NCBI RefSeq assembly: GCF_014863585.1 | Contig: NZ_CP062253.1 | Span: 5,785,501 to 5,849,500, forward strand | Length of the DNA: 64,000 nt | Source: Pseudomonas gozinkensis | GTDB lineage: Bacteria; Pseudomonadota; Gammaproteobacteria; Pseudomonadales; Pseudomonadaceae | Direction: 5' to 3' | Shown: positions 35,998-43,877 of the stretch, piece after piece | How the letters are laid out: each line of letters begins with the position of its first letter | How positions within the stretch are numbered: the first letter of the stretch is position 1 | Translations under genes and position numbers: made by a program | Notes under the pieces: generated by a model | The model's input: the letters and a program-made list of their open reading frames with translations, nothing else | The model's database searches: none | What the model was told of the DNA's origin: nothing

Positions 35998-38900
35998 TCA
36001 AACCGCTGCGGTGTTTGCTATTGCCCTGGCTTCGCTTAGTACCCGCTTGACCTTTTGTTCATTGGAGCCGAATCCCCAAGCTGATCCCGTTTTTTCATAC
36101 GGCAAGTCAGGGCATCGGCGTATCAATCTTGCCAACCATGTCGGCGTTTGCGCGTAATCAATCCGGTTGGAAAACAGTTTGCTGATCAATAACGTCAGCA
36201 ACTTGGGATCGGTTTCATGTTCGATCAACAGTTCTATGATCTGTGCGCGTAATTGCTGACCCGCATGGCTTGGCGTGCGTCGGTCATCTCCGGTGCTGGC
36301 GTACACCATTGTGGAACGCGCTTGAGAGTCGCTCGACGTCAGGATTTTCTTTACCAGTTCAATCAGTCCCGGCCACTCACAAGATGCACAAGCGGCTTCA
36401 TACACAAAACTTTCAACCACATTAGCTGCCCCTGCAGCATCCTGTGGCATTTGCTCAAGCACTTGCATTAACAAGGGCTGCAGGATGATGAACCGGGACA
36501 CATCCAAAAAGTTGTCATGCGCTATCGAAACCTCAAAGCCGCTCAGCGCTTCAATCATCACTTCGTCCGACAGAATGCGGGTGACGACTCGCTGGGCGAG
36601 CGATGCGAAATCTTCTTTGAAAAACGCCAGACATACACCGACATCCGCGCTGTGTAAATCGGGCGACTCGATCAACTCCCATGCGGCATCCTGATCGCCA
36701 CCTCGGGCCAGAGCATGCAGGCAGATATGGCGCAGAGTCGTGTCCTGATCATGTTTAATGATCATTCGCATGGCTTCGATTACGGCGCTGACGGGTTCGC
36801 CCTCAGCGGTTTCCATACCTCTCGCCAGTGAAATGAGCGCCGACAAACCAAATACGCGCGATTCGAGAATCGTTGGTATCAGGACGGCCACCTGATCCGG
36901 GAAATCGCGAGCCAACAGCCTCAGCATCTGACGGGTATATTCGCTGTCGTTCACTGCCAGCGCTTGCAAGGCCGACCACATCCGTTTTTTCGCCGACAGG
37001 TAAAACAACGCCCTTGCCACATCACCCATTACGGATTCAGAGGTGTCCTGCAGCGCGTGGGTCAAACCGAATCGTTCAATCAGAAATGCCCAGCTGTTGC
37101 CTTGAGATGCCTCAAGTACCTGCAACATGGCTTGACGCCAGGGCGTCACGCTGAAACCTGGTTGCAATCGGTGTCCCAGCCAGTGTTTTTCCCGCCAGTC
37201 GTAACCAGACTCGCCTTTGGCCAGTTCCCAGAGCAGCCTGATGCGCTGCTCCTCCGACCATCGATCGGAGGTCAGCAGTTTCAGCAACGACTCGTTCGGT
37301 TCAAATATCAGAAAGATATTTCGCTCCTGGCAATTTCGTCCCATCGTGGCTGCCAATGGCTCCAGTGAAGTCCAGTCAGCCAGTGCTTCGAACACCGAGC
37401 ACGCAAGACTGCGAGCAATGTCCATCGGGCCCTCCTGCACACTCTGGATCAGCCGCTGTAACTGCACGACTGCCTGATCGGCATCACTCACTGCCAGATC
37501 GGTCAATGCGGAACGCAATGCCCCCATCTTCAGCGGAAAGGCGTTGAGACAAGGCAGATCACTAATCGTCTGCGCCACATCCAGGCAGCGGCCGTGAAGT
37601 CGTTCGGACACTTCGTCAGGCTCAACGCGAAGCTGCCCCTGGGCTTCGATAATGAAGTTGCCACGCCTGAGCGCTTCATAGGCCGACAGATTGAATCCAG
37701 GCATGCCGGACAAGCCACTAAAGGCCAACAAACCCTGCTCAGAACGGGCAAGGGCTTTGGACACACATTCAATGAACTCTGCCAATTGCTCACTGAGAAT
37801 TTCGTGGTCGGAAATCACCTGACGTTTTCGGTGTTCGATGAATTGATCGACGATCTGTCCTGGCCTGAGTGCAAATCCCGCTTCGGCCTGAATTTGAGCA
37901 CTGAACCACATCATGCTCGGATGTCGATAACGAGCCAATGATGGATCTCCCAGACGCGCTGCTGCCAATCCGGCTTCATCGTCTGTGAAATCGTCGAGCT
38001 GAATAAGGGGAGCGCCATAGTGCGGCGTAAATACAAGTGAGGAGAACTCCAGATTTGCGTGGAGTCGCCCTATCGTCTCCGGCCGGCCGGTCAGAACCAG
38101 TTTCAACTGTGTTTTCGTCATTTGAGCCAGAGTCAGGTCCATCCACTGATTCAAATGACGAGAGAATGCCGGAGCCCGATCAAGGCCATCGATCAGCACC
38201 AACAGCGGAGTGTGCTGCAGCCAGTAGGAAATCTCCGAAGAGCTCAGTGAGTACCCTCCATCCACGCCGATGTGTTCACTGATCAAACGACAAAGACTGG
38301 CAACGAGGCCGGCATCATTGTCATGGAGACTTTCTGCTGCGACCAACAAGACAGGGCGACCCTGCGGGGTGGCAGCAATATTGGCGCACCAACTGGTCTT
38401 GCCTTTTCCCGAGCCGCCACTGAGTACCATCAGGGAATTCGGTGAACCGATGAACTTCAACAGGTAGCCGTCCAGCACCCGTCGGGTCACATAGCGTTCA
38501 GGATCAATCCTCCCATTGCTCAGCAGCTGACCGATCCGTGCTTGCGTCATGGCCTTGACCACATCTTGAAGCTGGACCTGCAAGCCCTCAAGGCTCAAGC
38601 GACGTGAAGAAACCTCGATCCCTTCTCGCCTCAAAATGTCCCACAACCCTGCCAGATCCACAGAGCTTCTGAGTGTCGCGACTTTGAGGCAACTCGCATT
38701 TAGCGTCGTCCACGCCTGTCGGGCCTCTTCAGGCTTGAGCAAAACCTGATGCAGCCGTTCTATCGCATAATTTTCGTCCTGCCCGTCCATCGTCTCCAGA
38801 ATGGTGACATGAGCGCAGCTCAAGAAATCGCGAAACTTTTTCTCAACCTGCCGGGCACTTTTTTTCAAGCTCAGAGATTCAACCTCGAATCGCTCCTTGA

Positions 38901-39390
38901 GCCGGTCAAATGCAGCCTTTTTGGCATCGCTGGTCAGTAACACGTCAAGCGATGTGTCTTTTGCCAAGTCATGACAACTTCGCAACAGGCTCCTGACCGT
39001 CACGCGCACCGTACTCGAGGCGCTCATATCGGTGACAATCACCAGCCTGTCAGTTTTGCAGGAGAAACCGCTATTCCAGAACTGTCGCACCAACTGGGCC
39101 AGCGCCTTGTTGAACTCTGCCCCGAGCACCAGACCATGCTTGATCTGAATGTAAACCGTACCATGTGGAAGTAACTGCAACACCAGATCATCGACGTGCG
39201 TCGAGCTCTCGCAAGCCAATGACTTGATGTTGTGCACAACACTCAATTTCCAGGGCAGAGAGATACTCTTTCCAAGCAAAAGCTGCACCGCACACCAGGC
39301 TCCGACAGAACCTGCATAGACTGCTCCGCCGGTACTTGCTGCTCCACCTGCGGAACCTCGAGCATTGGTGCCGCCTTTTGTATTGCTCAT
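35998..39390 (-). CDS. STAND-type NTPase with probable N-terminal PD-(D/E)xK nuclease (Avs-like defence candidate)
   Basis: The protein has 1130 residues. N-terminal segment (about 1-250): GGTNARG and AVYAGSVGAWCAVQLLLGKS, then VDDLVLQLLPHGTVYIQIKH, an Asp (67/68) plus Q82-x-K84 pattern like the DUF4297/Cap4-type nuclease found in anti-phage proteins. NTPase (about 310-560): Walker A VLSGGSGKGKTSWC (about 318-331), Walker B TPLLVLIDGLDRAPAF (about 392-407), and LKLVLTGRPETI as arginine sensor. The C-terminal half is alpha-helical repeat-like, probably ligand sensing. The ATG at 39390 has AGGA five bases upstream; in-frame ATGs at 39396 and 39408 are possible. GC is low (32 of 60 bases at 36001-36060). 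It lies downstream of the glxA-type gene and upstream of a lipoprotein gene. Assignment is by motif, not by search. Confidence 0.72.
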   Translation of the reverse strand: MSNTKGGTNARGSAGGAASTGGAVYAGSVGAWCAVQLLLGKSISLPWKLSVVHNIKSLACESSTHVDDLVLQLLPHGTVYIQIKHGLVLGAEFNKALAQLVRQFWNSGFSCKTDRLVIVTDMSASSTVRVTVRSLLRSCHDLAKDTSLDVLLTSDAKKAAFDRLKERFEVESLSLKKSARQVEKKFRDFLSCAHVTILETMDGQDENYAIERLHQVLLKPEEARQAWTTLNASCLKVATLRSSVDLAGLWDILRREGIEVSSRRLSLEGLQVQLQDVVKAMTQARIGQLLSNGRIDPERYVTRRVLDGYLLKFIGSPNSLMVLSGGSGKGKTSWCANIAATPQGRPVLLVAAESLHDNDAGLVASLCRLISEHIGVDGGYSLSSSEISYWLQHTPLLVLIDGLDRAPAFSRHLNQWMDLTLAQMTKTQLKLVLTGRPETIGRLHANLEFSSLVFTPHYGAPLIQLDDFTDDEAGLAAARLGDPSLARYRHPSMMWFSAQIQAEAGFALRPGQIVDQFIEHRKRQVISDHEILSEQLAEFIECVSKALARSEQGLLAFSGLSGMPGFNLSAYEALRRGNFIIEAQGQLRVEPDEVSERLHGRCLDVAQTISDLPCLNAFPLKMGALRSALTDLAVSDADQAVVQLQRLIQSVQEGPMDIARSLACSVFEALADWTSLEPLAATMGRNCQERNIFLIFEPNESLLKLLTSDRWSEEQRIRLLWELAKGESGYDWREKHWLGHRLQPGFSVTPWRQAMLQVLEASQGNSWAFLIERFGLTHALQDTSESVMGDVARALFYLSAKKRMWSALQALAVNDSEYTRQMLRLLARDFPDQVAVLIPTILESRVFGLSALISLARGMETAEGEPVSAVIEAMRMIIKHDQDTTLRHICLHALARGGDQDAAWELIESPDLHSADVGVCLAFFKEDFASLAQRVVTRILSDEVMIEALSGFEVSIAHDNFLDVSRFIILQPLLMQVLEQMPQDAAGAANVVESFVYEAACASCEWPGLIELVKKILTSSDSQARSTMVYASTGDDRRTPSHAGQQLRAQIIELLIEHETDPKLLTLLISKLFSNRIDYAQTPTWLARLIRRCPDLPYEKTGSAWGFGSNEQKVKRVLSEARAIANTAAV

Positions 39391-39458
39391 GAACATCCTT
39401 TTAGTCATTGCCTGAAAGCGAAATCTGCCGCGGGCCAAAGTCTGGAGGTCGACTCAGC

Positions 39459-40454
39459 TTAAGATCGCCCCAATGATGGCGACATGCTACCAAACCGCGA
39501 CCGATAATCACTCGGCGCCAGCCCGGTGATTTTCTTGAAAGTCGCGCGAAATGCTCCCGGATCCTGATAACCCACTGTCCACGCAATGTGGTCGATGGTG
39601 CCGTTGGTGAACTCCAGCATTTCCCGGGCCTTGCCGACTCGCAGGTGCTGGCAGTATTCGGTGGGTTTCAGACCGGTCGCCGCACGGAAACGGCGCAGGA
39701 AAGTGCGCTCTTCGAGGCCCGCGCGTTCGGCCATCGCCGTCAGCGAGACATCGGTCGCGCCATTGCCTTGCAGCCAGTGCTGAACCTTGAGAATCGCCCC
39801 GTCGCCGTGATTGAGGATCGGGGCGAAATTGCTTCCGCAGGCACTGGCGCTATCGCTGTGTTCCACCACCAGGAATCGCGCGGTCGCGCTGGCGATGCTC
39901 GGCCCAAGCAGCCGATCGACCAGCCGCAATCCCAGTTCCGACCAGGCCATCAGACCGGCCGTGGTGATCAGGTCGCCGTCATCGACAATCGGTGTGTCGG
40001 CCTTGAGCTTGATCTTCGGATAACACTCGGAGAAGGCTTTGGCCGAAGTCCAGTGAGTGGTAGCGCTGCGACCATCGAGCAACCCGCTCTCCGCCAACAG
40101 CCACGAGCCGACACAGACCCCGCCGAGCGTCGCGCCCCGGGCGTGTTGCTCACGCAGCCAGGGCACCAGCCCGGCCGGCATCTGCGCCGCAGAAAAACCA
40201 GCGATGGACGGTGGAATCAACACCGCCAGCAAACCGTTGTCAGCAACTGGATGACTGTCATAGACCCGCACCGGTGGCCGTTCTCCATCGACCTGCCAAT
40301 GGCTGATCCGCAGCAGAGGCAATTGTGTTGCCTGATGTTCGGCCGCAATCCGGTTGGCCACTCCGAACAGGTCGGTGAGGCCATGCACCGCCGCCATTTG
40401 CGCACCGGGATACATCAGCACGCCGAGTTCCGCGACGGTCCTTTCAGCACCCAT
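39459..40454 (-). CDS. GlxA-family transcriptional regulator (DJ-1/PfpI plus AraC HTH)
   Basis: The protein has 331 residues. The N-terminal DJ-1/PfpI-like domain contains AELGVLMYPGAQMAAVHGLT and the nucleophile-elbow remnant GATLGGVCVGSWLLAESGLL. The C-terminal AraC-type double helix-turn-helix has LTAMAERAGLEERTFLRRFR and HIAWTVGYQDPGAFRATFKK. The ATG at 40454 is used because upstream codons lie in the divergent promoter gap. It diverges from a cysteine hydrolase gene 100 bases away, which it probably regulates. Confidence 0.88.
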   Translation of the reverse strand: MGAERTVAELGVLMYPGAQMAAVHGLTDLFGVANRIAAEHQATQLPLLRISHWQVDGERPPVRVYDSHPVADNGLLAVLIPPSIAGFSAAQMPAGLVPWLREQHARGATLGGVCVGSWLLAESGLLDGRSATTHWTSAKAFSECYPKIKLKADTPIVDDGDLITTAGLMAWSELGLRLVDRLLGPSIASATARFLVVEHSDSASACGSNFAPILNHGDGAILKVQHWLQGNGATDVSLTAMAERAGLEERTFLRRFRAATGLKPTEYCQHLRVGKAREMLEFTNGTIDHIAWTVGYQDPGAFRATFKKITGLAPSDYRSRFGSMSPSLGRS

Positions 40455-40554
40455 TGTCAGTTTTCCCCTGTGTATTGTCGGTGCGGCCAATCCTCGAAAA
40501 CGTGGCCAGCGCCAATACTGAACCCACACCAACCCACACTTCGAGGACACACCC

Positions 40555-41109
40555 ATGGCCAAGCAAGCGCTCATCGTAGTCGATATCCAGAACGACTACT
40601 TCCCCCAAGGCAAGTGGCCGCTGGTCGGCGCCGACGCCGCCGCGGACAAAGCCGTTCGGCTGATCGCGGCCTTCCGCGAGGCCGGCGATTCGGTGGTGCA
40701 CATCCGCCACGAATTCACCTCGCCCGAGGCACCGTTTTTCACCCCTGGCTCCGAAGGCGCGAAACTGCATCCGAAAGTGCTAAACCGCGCCGACGAGCCG
40801 GTGGTGCTCAAGCACTTCGTCAACTCGTTCCGCGAAACCGAGCTGCAATCGATCCTCGATGAACAGGGCATCAAGGAACTGGTGGTGGTCGGCAGCATGA
40901 GCCACATGTGCGTCGACGGCATCACCCGTGCGGCGGCCGATCTGGGTTACACCGTCACGGTGATCCACGATGCCTGCGCCACCCGCGATCTGGAATTCAA
41001 CGGCCTGACCGTTCCGGCCGCCCACGTGCATGCGGCATTCATGTCAGCGCTGGGATTTGCCTACGCCAGCGTGGTGTCCACCGACGAGTTCCTTGCCGCC
41101 GGCCGCTGA
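40555..41109 (+). CDS. Isochorismatase-family cysteine hydrolase
   Basis: The 184-residue enzyme has ALIVVDIQNDYFPQGKWPLV with catalytic Asp10, a Lys in the VVLKHFVNSF region (Lys about 84) and nucleophile Cys119 in VVVGSMSHMCVDGITRAAAD. The family hydrolyses amides such as nicotinamide, biuret or N-carbamoyl compounds; which one is not clear here. AGGAC precedes the ATG. It is divergent from the GlxA-type regulator and followed by a strong terminator, so it is a single-gene unit. Confidence 0.88.
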   Translation: MAKQALIVVDIQNDYFPQGKWPLVGADAAADKAVRLIAAFREAGDSVVHIRHEFTSPEAPFFTPGSEGAKLHPKVLNRADEPVVLKHFVNSFRETELQSILDEQGIKELVVVGSMSHMCVDGITRAAADLGYTVTVIHDACATRDLEFNGLTVPAAHVHAAFMSALGFAYASVVSTDEFLAAGR

Positions 41110-41138
41110 GTACTGCTCGGACACATCTGGAAAAACCT

Positions 41139-41166
41139 GCGCCCGCCTCGTTGCGGGCGTCTTTTT
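41139..41166 (+). terminator. Rho-independent terminator after the cysteine hydrolase
   Basis: GCCCGC (41141-41146) and GCGGGC (41153-41158) form the stem core around CTCGTT, followed by GTCTTTTTG. It lies 30 bases beyond the stop codon and insulates the yjf operon. Confidence 0.85.
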
Positions 41167-41179
41167 GCGTGTCACAAAA

Positions 41180-41241
41180 ATCTCACGCGTGAGCCATTGA
41201 TGGCACTTTGAATTGGATGTAGTGTGGCTCACGCGTGAGAT
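41180..41241. promoter_or_regulatory. Paired palindromic operators flanking the yjfI promoter
   Basis: CTCACGCGTGAG, a perfect 12-bp palindrome, occurs at 41182-41193 and 41228-41239. With flanks, ATCTCACGCGTGAGCC (41180-41195) is the exact reverse complement of GGCTCACGCGTGAGAT (41226-41241). Between them TTGATG (41197-41202) and TAGTGT (41220-41225) sit 17 bases apart as a plausible -35/-10 pair. Repression by a dimeric protein binding both sites is the simplest reading. Confidence 0.75.
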
Positions 41242-41262
41242 GTTCATAACGGAGTCATCGCC

Positions 41263-41931
41263 ATGAAAAGCCGCTCCCCCGCCACTAAGTCAGAGAGCCC
41301 AAAGGGAGTGCGCTCGACACCGTCCGCGAAAAAACCGTCGAGCTTTTACATGAAGCAGATGCGCGCGGGCCTGGCTGCCGCCGGTTATGTGAAACACGAA
41401 ACTTGGGTGCTTCCGGAAAACCGAAGCTTGCTCAAGCAAATGGAGCAACAGCTACGCCAACCGATTCTGGCTGGCTCTTTCATGTCGGAGAATTACATGA
41501 GCGCAGGCAACAACTGGAACATCGATAGCCTCTACAACGCCTTTAAAGCGCTGGACGAGGTGGCTTCGCAAGAGATCACGCTGTCTCTGATCCAGAGCTC
41601 CGAACCCAGCCTCAAGCTGGAAATGAACGAATTCGGCGGTCTGCCGATTCACATCGCCCTCGCCGGTCAGCAGATCATCGTCGACACCGTGCTGGTGGAC
41701 ATCGATTCGATCACCGACGTGCGCGCCTTCAACGACGCCGTACTGCGTAGCCGGGAAATGTTCCCGCTGTCGTCGATCGGCATCGAGACCATGCCCAACG
41801 GCCAGACCGTCTACAACATGTTCGGTGCACTGAGTGCCGACTCGAGCCTGACCAACGTGGTCACCGAGGTGAAAACCCTGGTCGACAACGTGCAGCGCGC
41901 CAGCGAAGCCTTCGAACACTTCTTCAAGTAA
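41263..41931 (+). CDS. yjfI: YjfI-type DUF2170 protein with extra N-terminal DNA-binding-like segment
   Basis: The protein has 222 residues, clearly longer than E. coli YjfI (about 133). The last ~135 residues are the DUF2170 domain (WNIDSLYNAFKALDEVASQE to RASEAFEHFFK). The first ~90 are a basic, Ser/Pro-rich tail followed by FYMKQMRAGLAAAGYVKHET and WVLPENRSLLKQMEQQLRQP, resembling the short ribbon-helix-helix-like modules of antitoxin-type proteins. The gene is first in the yjfIJKLMC set and has two palindromic sites in its promoter, so autoregulation is inferred. The role of DUF2170 itself is unknown. Confidence 0.82.
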   Translation: MKSRSPATKSESPKGVRSTPSAKKPSSFYMKQMRAGLAAAGYVKHETWVLPENRSLLKQMEQQLRQPILAGSFMSENYMSAGNNWNIDSLYNAFKALDEVASQEITLSLIQSSEPSLKLEMNEFGGLPIHIALAGQQIIVDTVLVDIDSITDVRAFNDAVLRSREMFPLSSIGIETMPNGQTVYNMFGALSADSSLTNVVTEVKTLVDNVQRASEAFEHFFK

Positions 41932-41948
41932 TCAACAGGGAAAACCCA

Positions 41949-42647
41949 ATGACTCAGTCCATCTGGAGCAAGTTGTTCACCGCGCTGCGCGGCGGCGCCA
42001 ACGAAGTCGGCGAAGCGATCGCTGACCAGCAGGCCCTGCGCATCCTCGATCAGGAAATCCGTGACGCCGACAGCGCGCTGTCCAACGCCCGTCGCGAACT
42101 GGTCACCATCATGGCCAAGCACAAACTCTCCGCCGACCGCGTGAGCGAGTACGAAGCCAAGATCAGGGACCTGGAAGCCAAGGCTGTTTCCGCCCTGAAC
42201 GCCGGCCGTGAAGACCTGGCGCTGGAAGTGGCCGAAGCGATCTCGACTCTGACCAACGACCTGGACGTCGAGAAGAAGCAGAGCGACGAGTTCGGCACCT
42301 ACGCCGACAACATGCGCAAGGACATCAACAAGGCCGAAGCGCGGATCAAGAGCCTGCGCCAGCAAGTGGACATGGCCAAGGCCCGTGAAAGCGTGCAGAA
42401 AGCTCAGGTCAGTGCTTCGATCGCCAGCGGTGGCGCCAACGGCAAGCTGGAAACCGCCGTCGGCACCTTGAACCGTCTGCAAGCCAAGCAGCAGCAACGC
42501 GCTGCCGAGCTGAGTGCTGCCGACGAGCTGGCCGATGCTTCGACCGGCAACGATCTGGACCGCAAGCTGCGTGAAGCCGGCATCACGCCGAACGAAGGCA
42601 GCGCCAACGCCATCCTCGAGCGTCTGAAGCAGAAGTCCGCCCAGTAA
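41949..42647 (+). CDS. yjfJ: PspA/IM30-family protein (YjfJ)
   Basis: This 232-residue, almost wholly alpha-helical coiled-coil protein carries PspA/IM30 features: SKLFTALRGGANEVGEAIAD at the N-terminus, LRILDQEIRDADSALSNARR, KISDRV-like helix KHKLSADRVSEYEAKIRDLE, and AGREDLALEVAEAISTLTND. PspA/Vipp1 relatives are bacterial ESCRT-III-like membrane-remodelling proteins. AGGG precedes the ATG, 17 bases after yjfI. A strong hairpin terminator follows, so yjfI-yjfJ may be transcribed more than the genes beyond. Confidence 0.9.
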   Translation: MTQSIWSKLFTALRGGANEVGEAIADQQALRILDQEIRDADSALSNARRELVTIMAKHKLSADRVSEYEAKIRDLEAKAVSALNAGREDLALEVAEAISTLTNDLDVEKKQSDEFGTYADNMRKDINKAEARIKSLRQQVDMAKARESVQKAQVSASIASGGANGKLETAVGTLNRLQAKQQQRAAELSAADELADASTGNDLDRKLREAGITPNEGSANAILERLKQKSAQ

Positions 42648-42660
42648 CGGCGGCGAGAAA

Positions 42661-42690
42661 AAAGAAGGGCACCGGGTGCCCTTCTTTTTT
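42661..42690 (+). terminator. Internal rho-independent terminator after yjfJ
   Basis: AAAGAAGGGCAC (42661-42672) pairs perfectly with GTGCCCTTCTTT (42676-42687) around a 3-base loop and continues as TTT. It lies between yjfJ and yjfK within an otherwise conserved gene set, implying partial termination or a separate promoter for yjfK onward. Confidence 0.9.
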
Positions 42691-42770
42691 GCCTGCTCGT
42701 TCGCCACGAGGCCGGTACACTAGCGGCGTTTTGCCAACGAATATCTCCACCCGCTTCAAGGAATGTACCC

Positions 42771-43421
42771 ATGGGATGGTTCAAAGATTTGCTCGGCACC
42801 AGCAAGTGGCAGCCGGCCGCGCCGACCTCCGAGTCTGCCGGCGGCCCGCTCGGACTGGCGCAAGGCAAGGCGATCCGCTTCGACACGACCCTCGGCCTGT
42901 TGCTCGACGGCAGCACCTCGGTGCGGGTTCCCGATGCCCAGGCCATCTGGAGCGCCGGCTGGATCGACCTCGGTCAGTCGAACAAACTGCATCGCTACTA
43001 CCTGAACAACGAAGACTTCTGGGTACAAATCCATGTCACGGGCGACGACCAGATCGAGTCGGTGACGCTGTTCAACTACCTCAGCTATGTAACGGTCAAC
43101 AGTAACGCCGAATTGCAGCGCCTGGCCGGCCCGAACAGCCTGATCGGCCTGCCGACCTACCGCCACGAAGGTGTCGAATACACCCGAGAGTGGGGCACCG
43201 AACGCGGCCAGACCGAACTGGTGCCGCTCACCGAACAGGTGATCAACCCGGACGAGTCCTACACCATCAACCATCACTCGATGCTCTACGCCCGGGACAC
43301 CGGCCTGACTGATCGCCGCGAACTCTTGCTGTTCTCCGTCGAGCAGGACGAAGAAGGCACCGTCAGCCTGAGCACCTCGCTGGGCATCTCGCTGTACACC
43401 ACCGATTTGAGCACCATTTAA
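42771..43421 (+). CDS. yjfK: YjfK-type DUF2491 protein
   Basis: This 216-residue cytoplasmic protein begins GWFKDLLGTSKWQPAAPTSE and contains PLGLAQGKAIRFDTTLGLLL, WSAGWIDLGQSNKLHRYYLN, DFWVQIHVTGDDQIESVTLF and the terminal SLSTSLGISLYTTDLSTI. No signal peptide or membrane segment is seen. AAGGA precedes the ATG. The gene always travels with the PspA-like and DUF350 genes in this set, which points to a membrane-associated complex; the biochemical role is unknown. Confidence 0.87.
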   Translation: MGWFKDLLGTSKWQPAAPTSESAGGPLGLAQGKAIRFDTTLGLLLDGSTSVRVPDAQAIWSAGWIDLGQSNKLHRYYLNNEDFWVQIHVTGDDQIESVTLFNYLSYVTVNSNAELQRLAGPNSLIGLPTYRHEGVEYTREWGTERGQTELVPLTEQVINPDESYTINHHSMLYARDTGLTDRRELLLFSVEQDEEGTVSLSTSLGISLYTTDLSTI

Positions 43422-43434
43422 AAGGAAGTTTTCC

Positions 43435-43860
43435 ATGCTGGAAGCGTTGTCCATTTCCCTGAACAAAACCGCGCTGGTCGGTTTCGTCGCCTACCTGATC
43501 GGCGCCGTGCTGCTGTTCATGCTGTTTCAGTTCGTCTACACCCGCGTCACGCCGCACAAGGAGTTCGAGCTGATCCGTTCCGGCAATACTGCCGCCGCGA
43601 TCGCTCTGTCCGGCGCGATCATCGGCTTCGCGATTCCGGCCAGCAACGTGATCGCCCATTCGATCAACGTTCTCGACTTCGTCCTCTGGGCAGTGATCGC
43701 AGCCGTGGTGCAATTGCTGGCCTTCCTGGGGACCGGGCTGGTGCTCAAGGGCACGTCCCAGCGCATCGCCAACGGTGAAGTCGCCGCGGGCATTTATGTT
43801 GCGGCGGTGGCGATCAGCGTCGGCATGCTCAACGCCGCGTGCATGACCCCGTCCTACTGA
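43435..43860 (+). CDS. yjfL: YjfL-type DUF350 membrane protein
   Basis: This 141-residue inner-membrane protein has four hydrophobic segments: LVGFVAYLIGAVLLFMLFQF, AAIALSGAIIGFAIPASNVI, FVLWAVIAAVVQLLAFLGTG and GIYVAAVAISVGMLNAACMT. This is a tandem of two two-helix DUF350 units. AAGGAAG precedes the ATG. It follows yjfK by 13 bases and precedes yjfM by 17, so it shares their transcript. Confidence 0.88.
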   Translation: MLEALSISLNKTALVGFVAYLIGAVLLFMLFQFVYTRVTPHKEFELIRSGNTAAAIALSGAIIGFAIPASNVIAHSINVLDFVLWAVIAAVVQLLAFLGTGLVLKGTSQRIANGEVAAGIYVAAVAISVGMLNAACMTPSY

Positions 43861-43877
43861 TCGGCAGGAAGCCTGAG

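Noticed and set aside
34150..39458. Attachment-site direct repeats or a tRNA insertion point around the STAND/lipoprotein segment
   Set aside because: I saw no matching repeats at the two ends, no tRNA and no integrase, so a defined mobile element is not called.
41201..41217. TGGCACTTTGAATTGGA as a sigma-54 promoter for the yjf operon
   Set aside because: The GG and the GC that should be ten bases apart are not (the -12 element reads TTGG and is shifted by one), so a sigma-70-type pair 17 bases apart was preferred.
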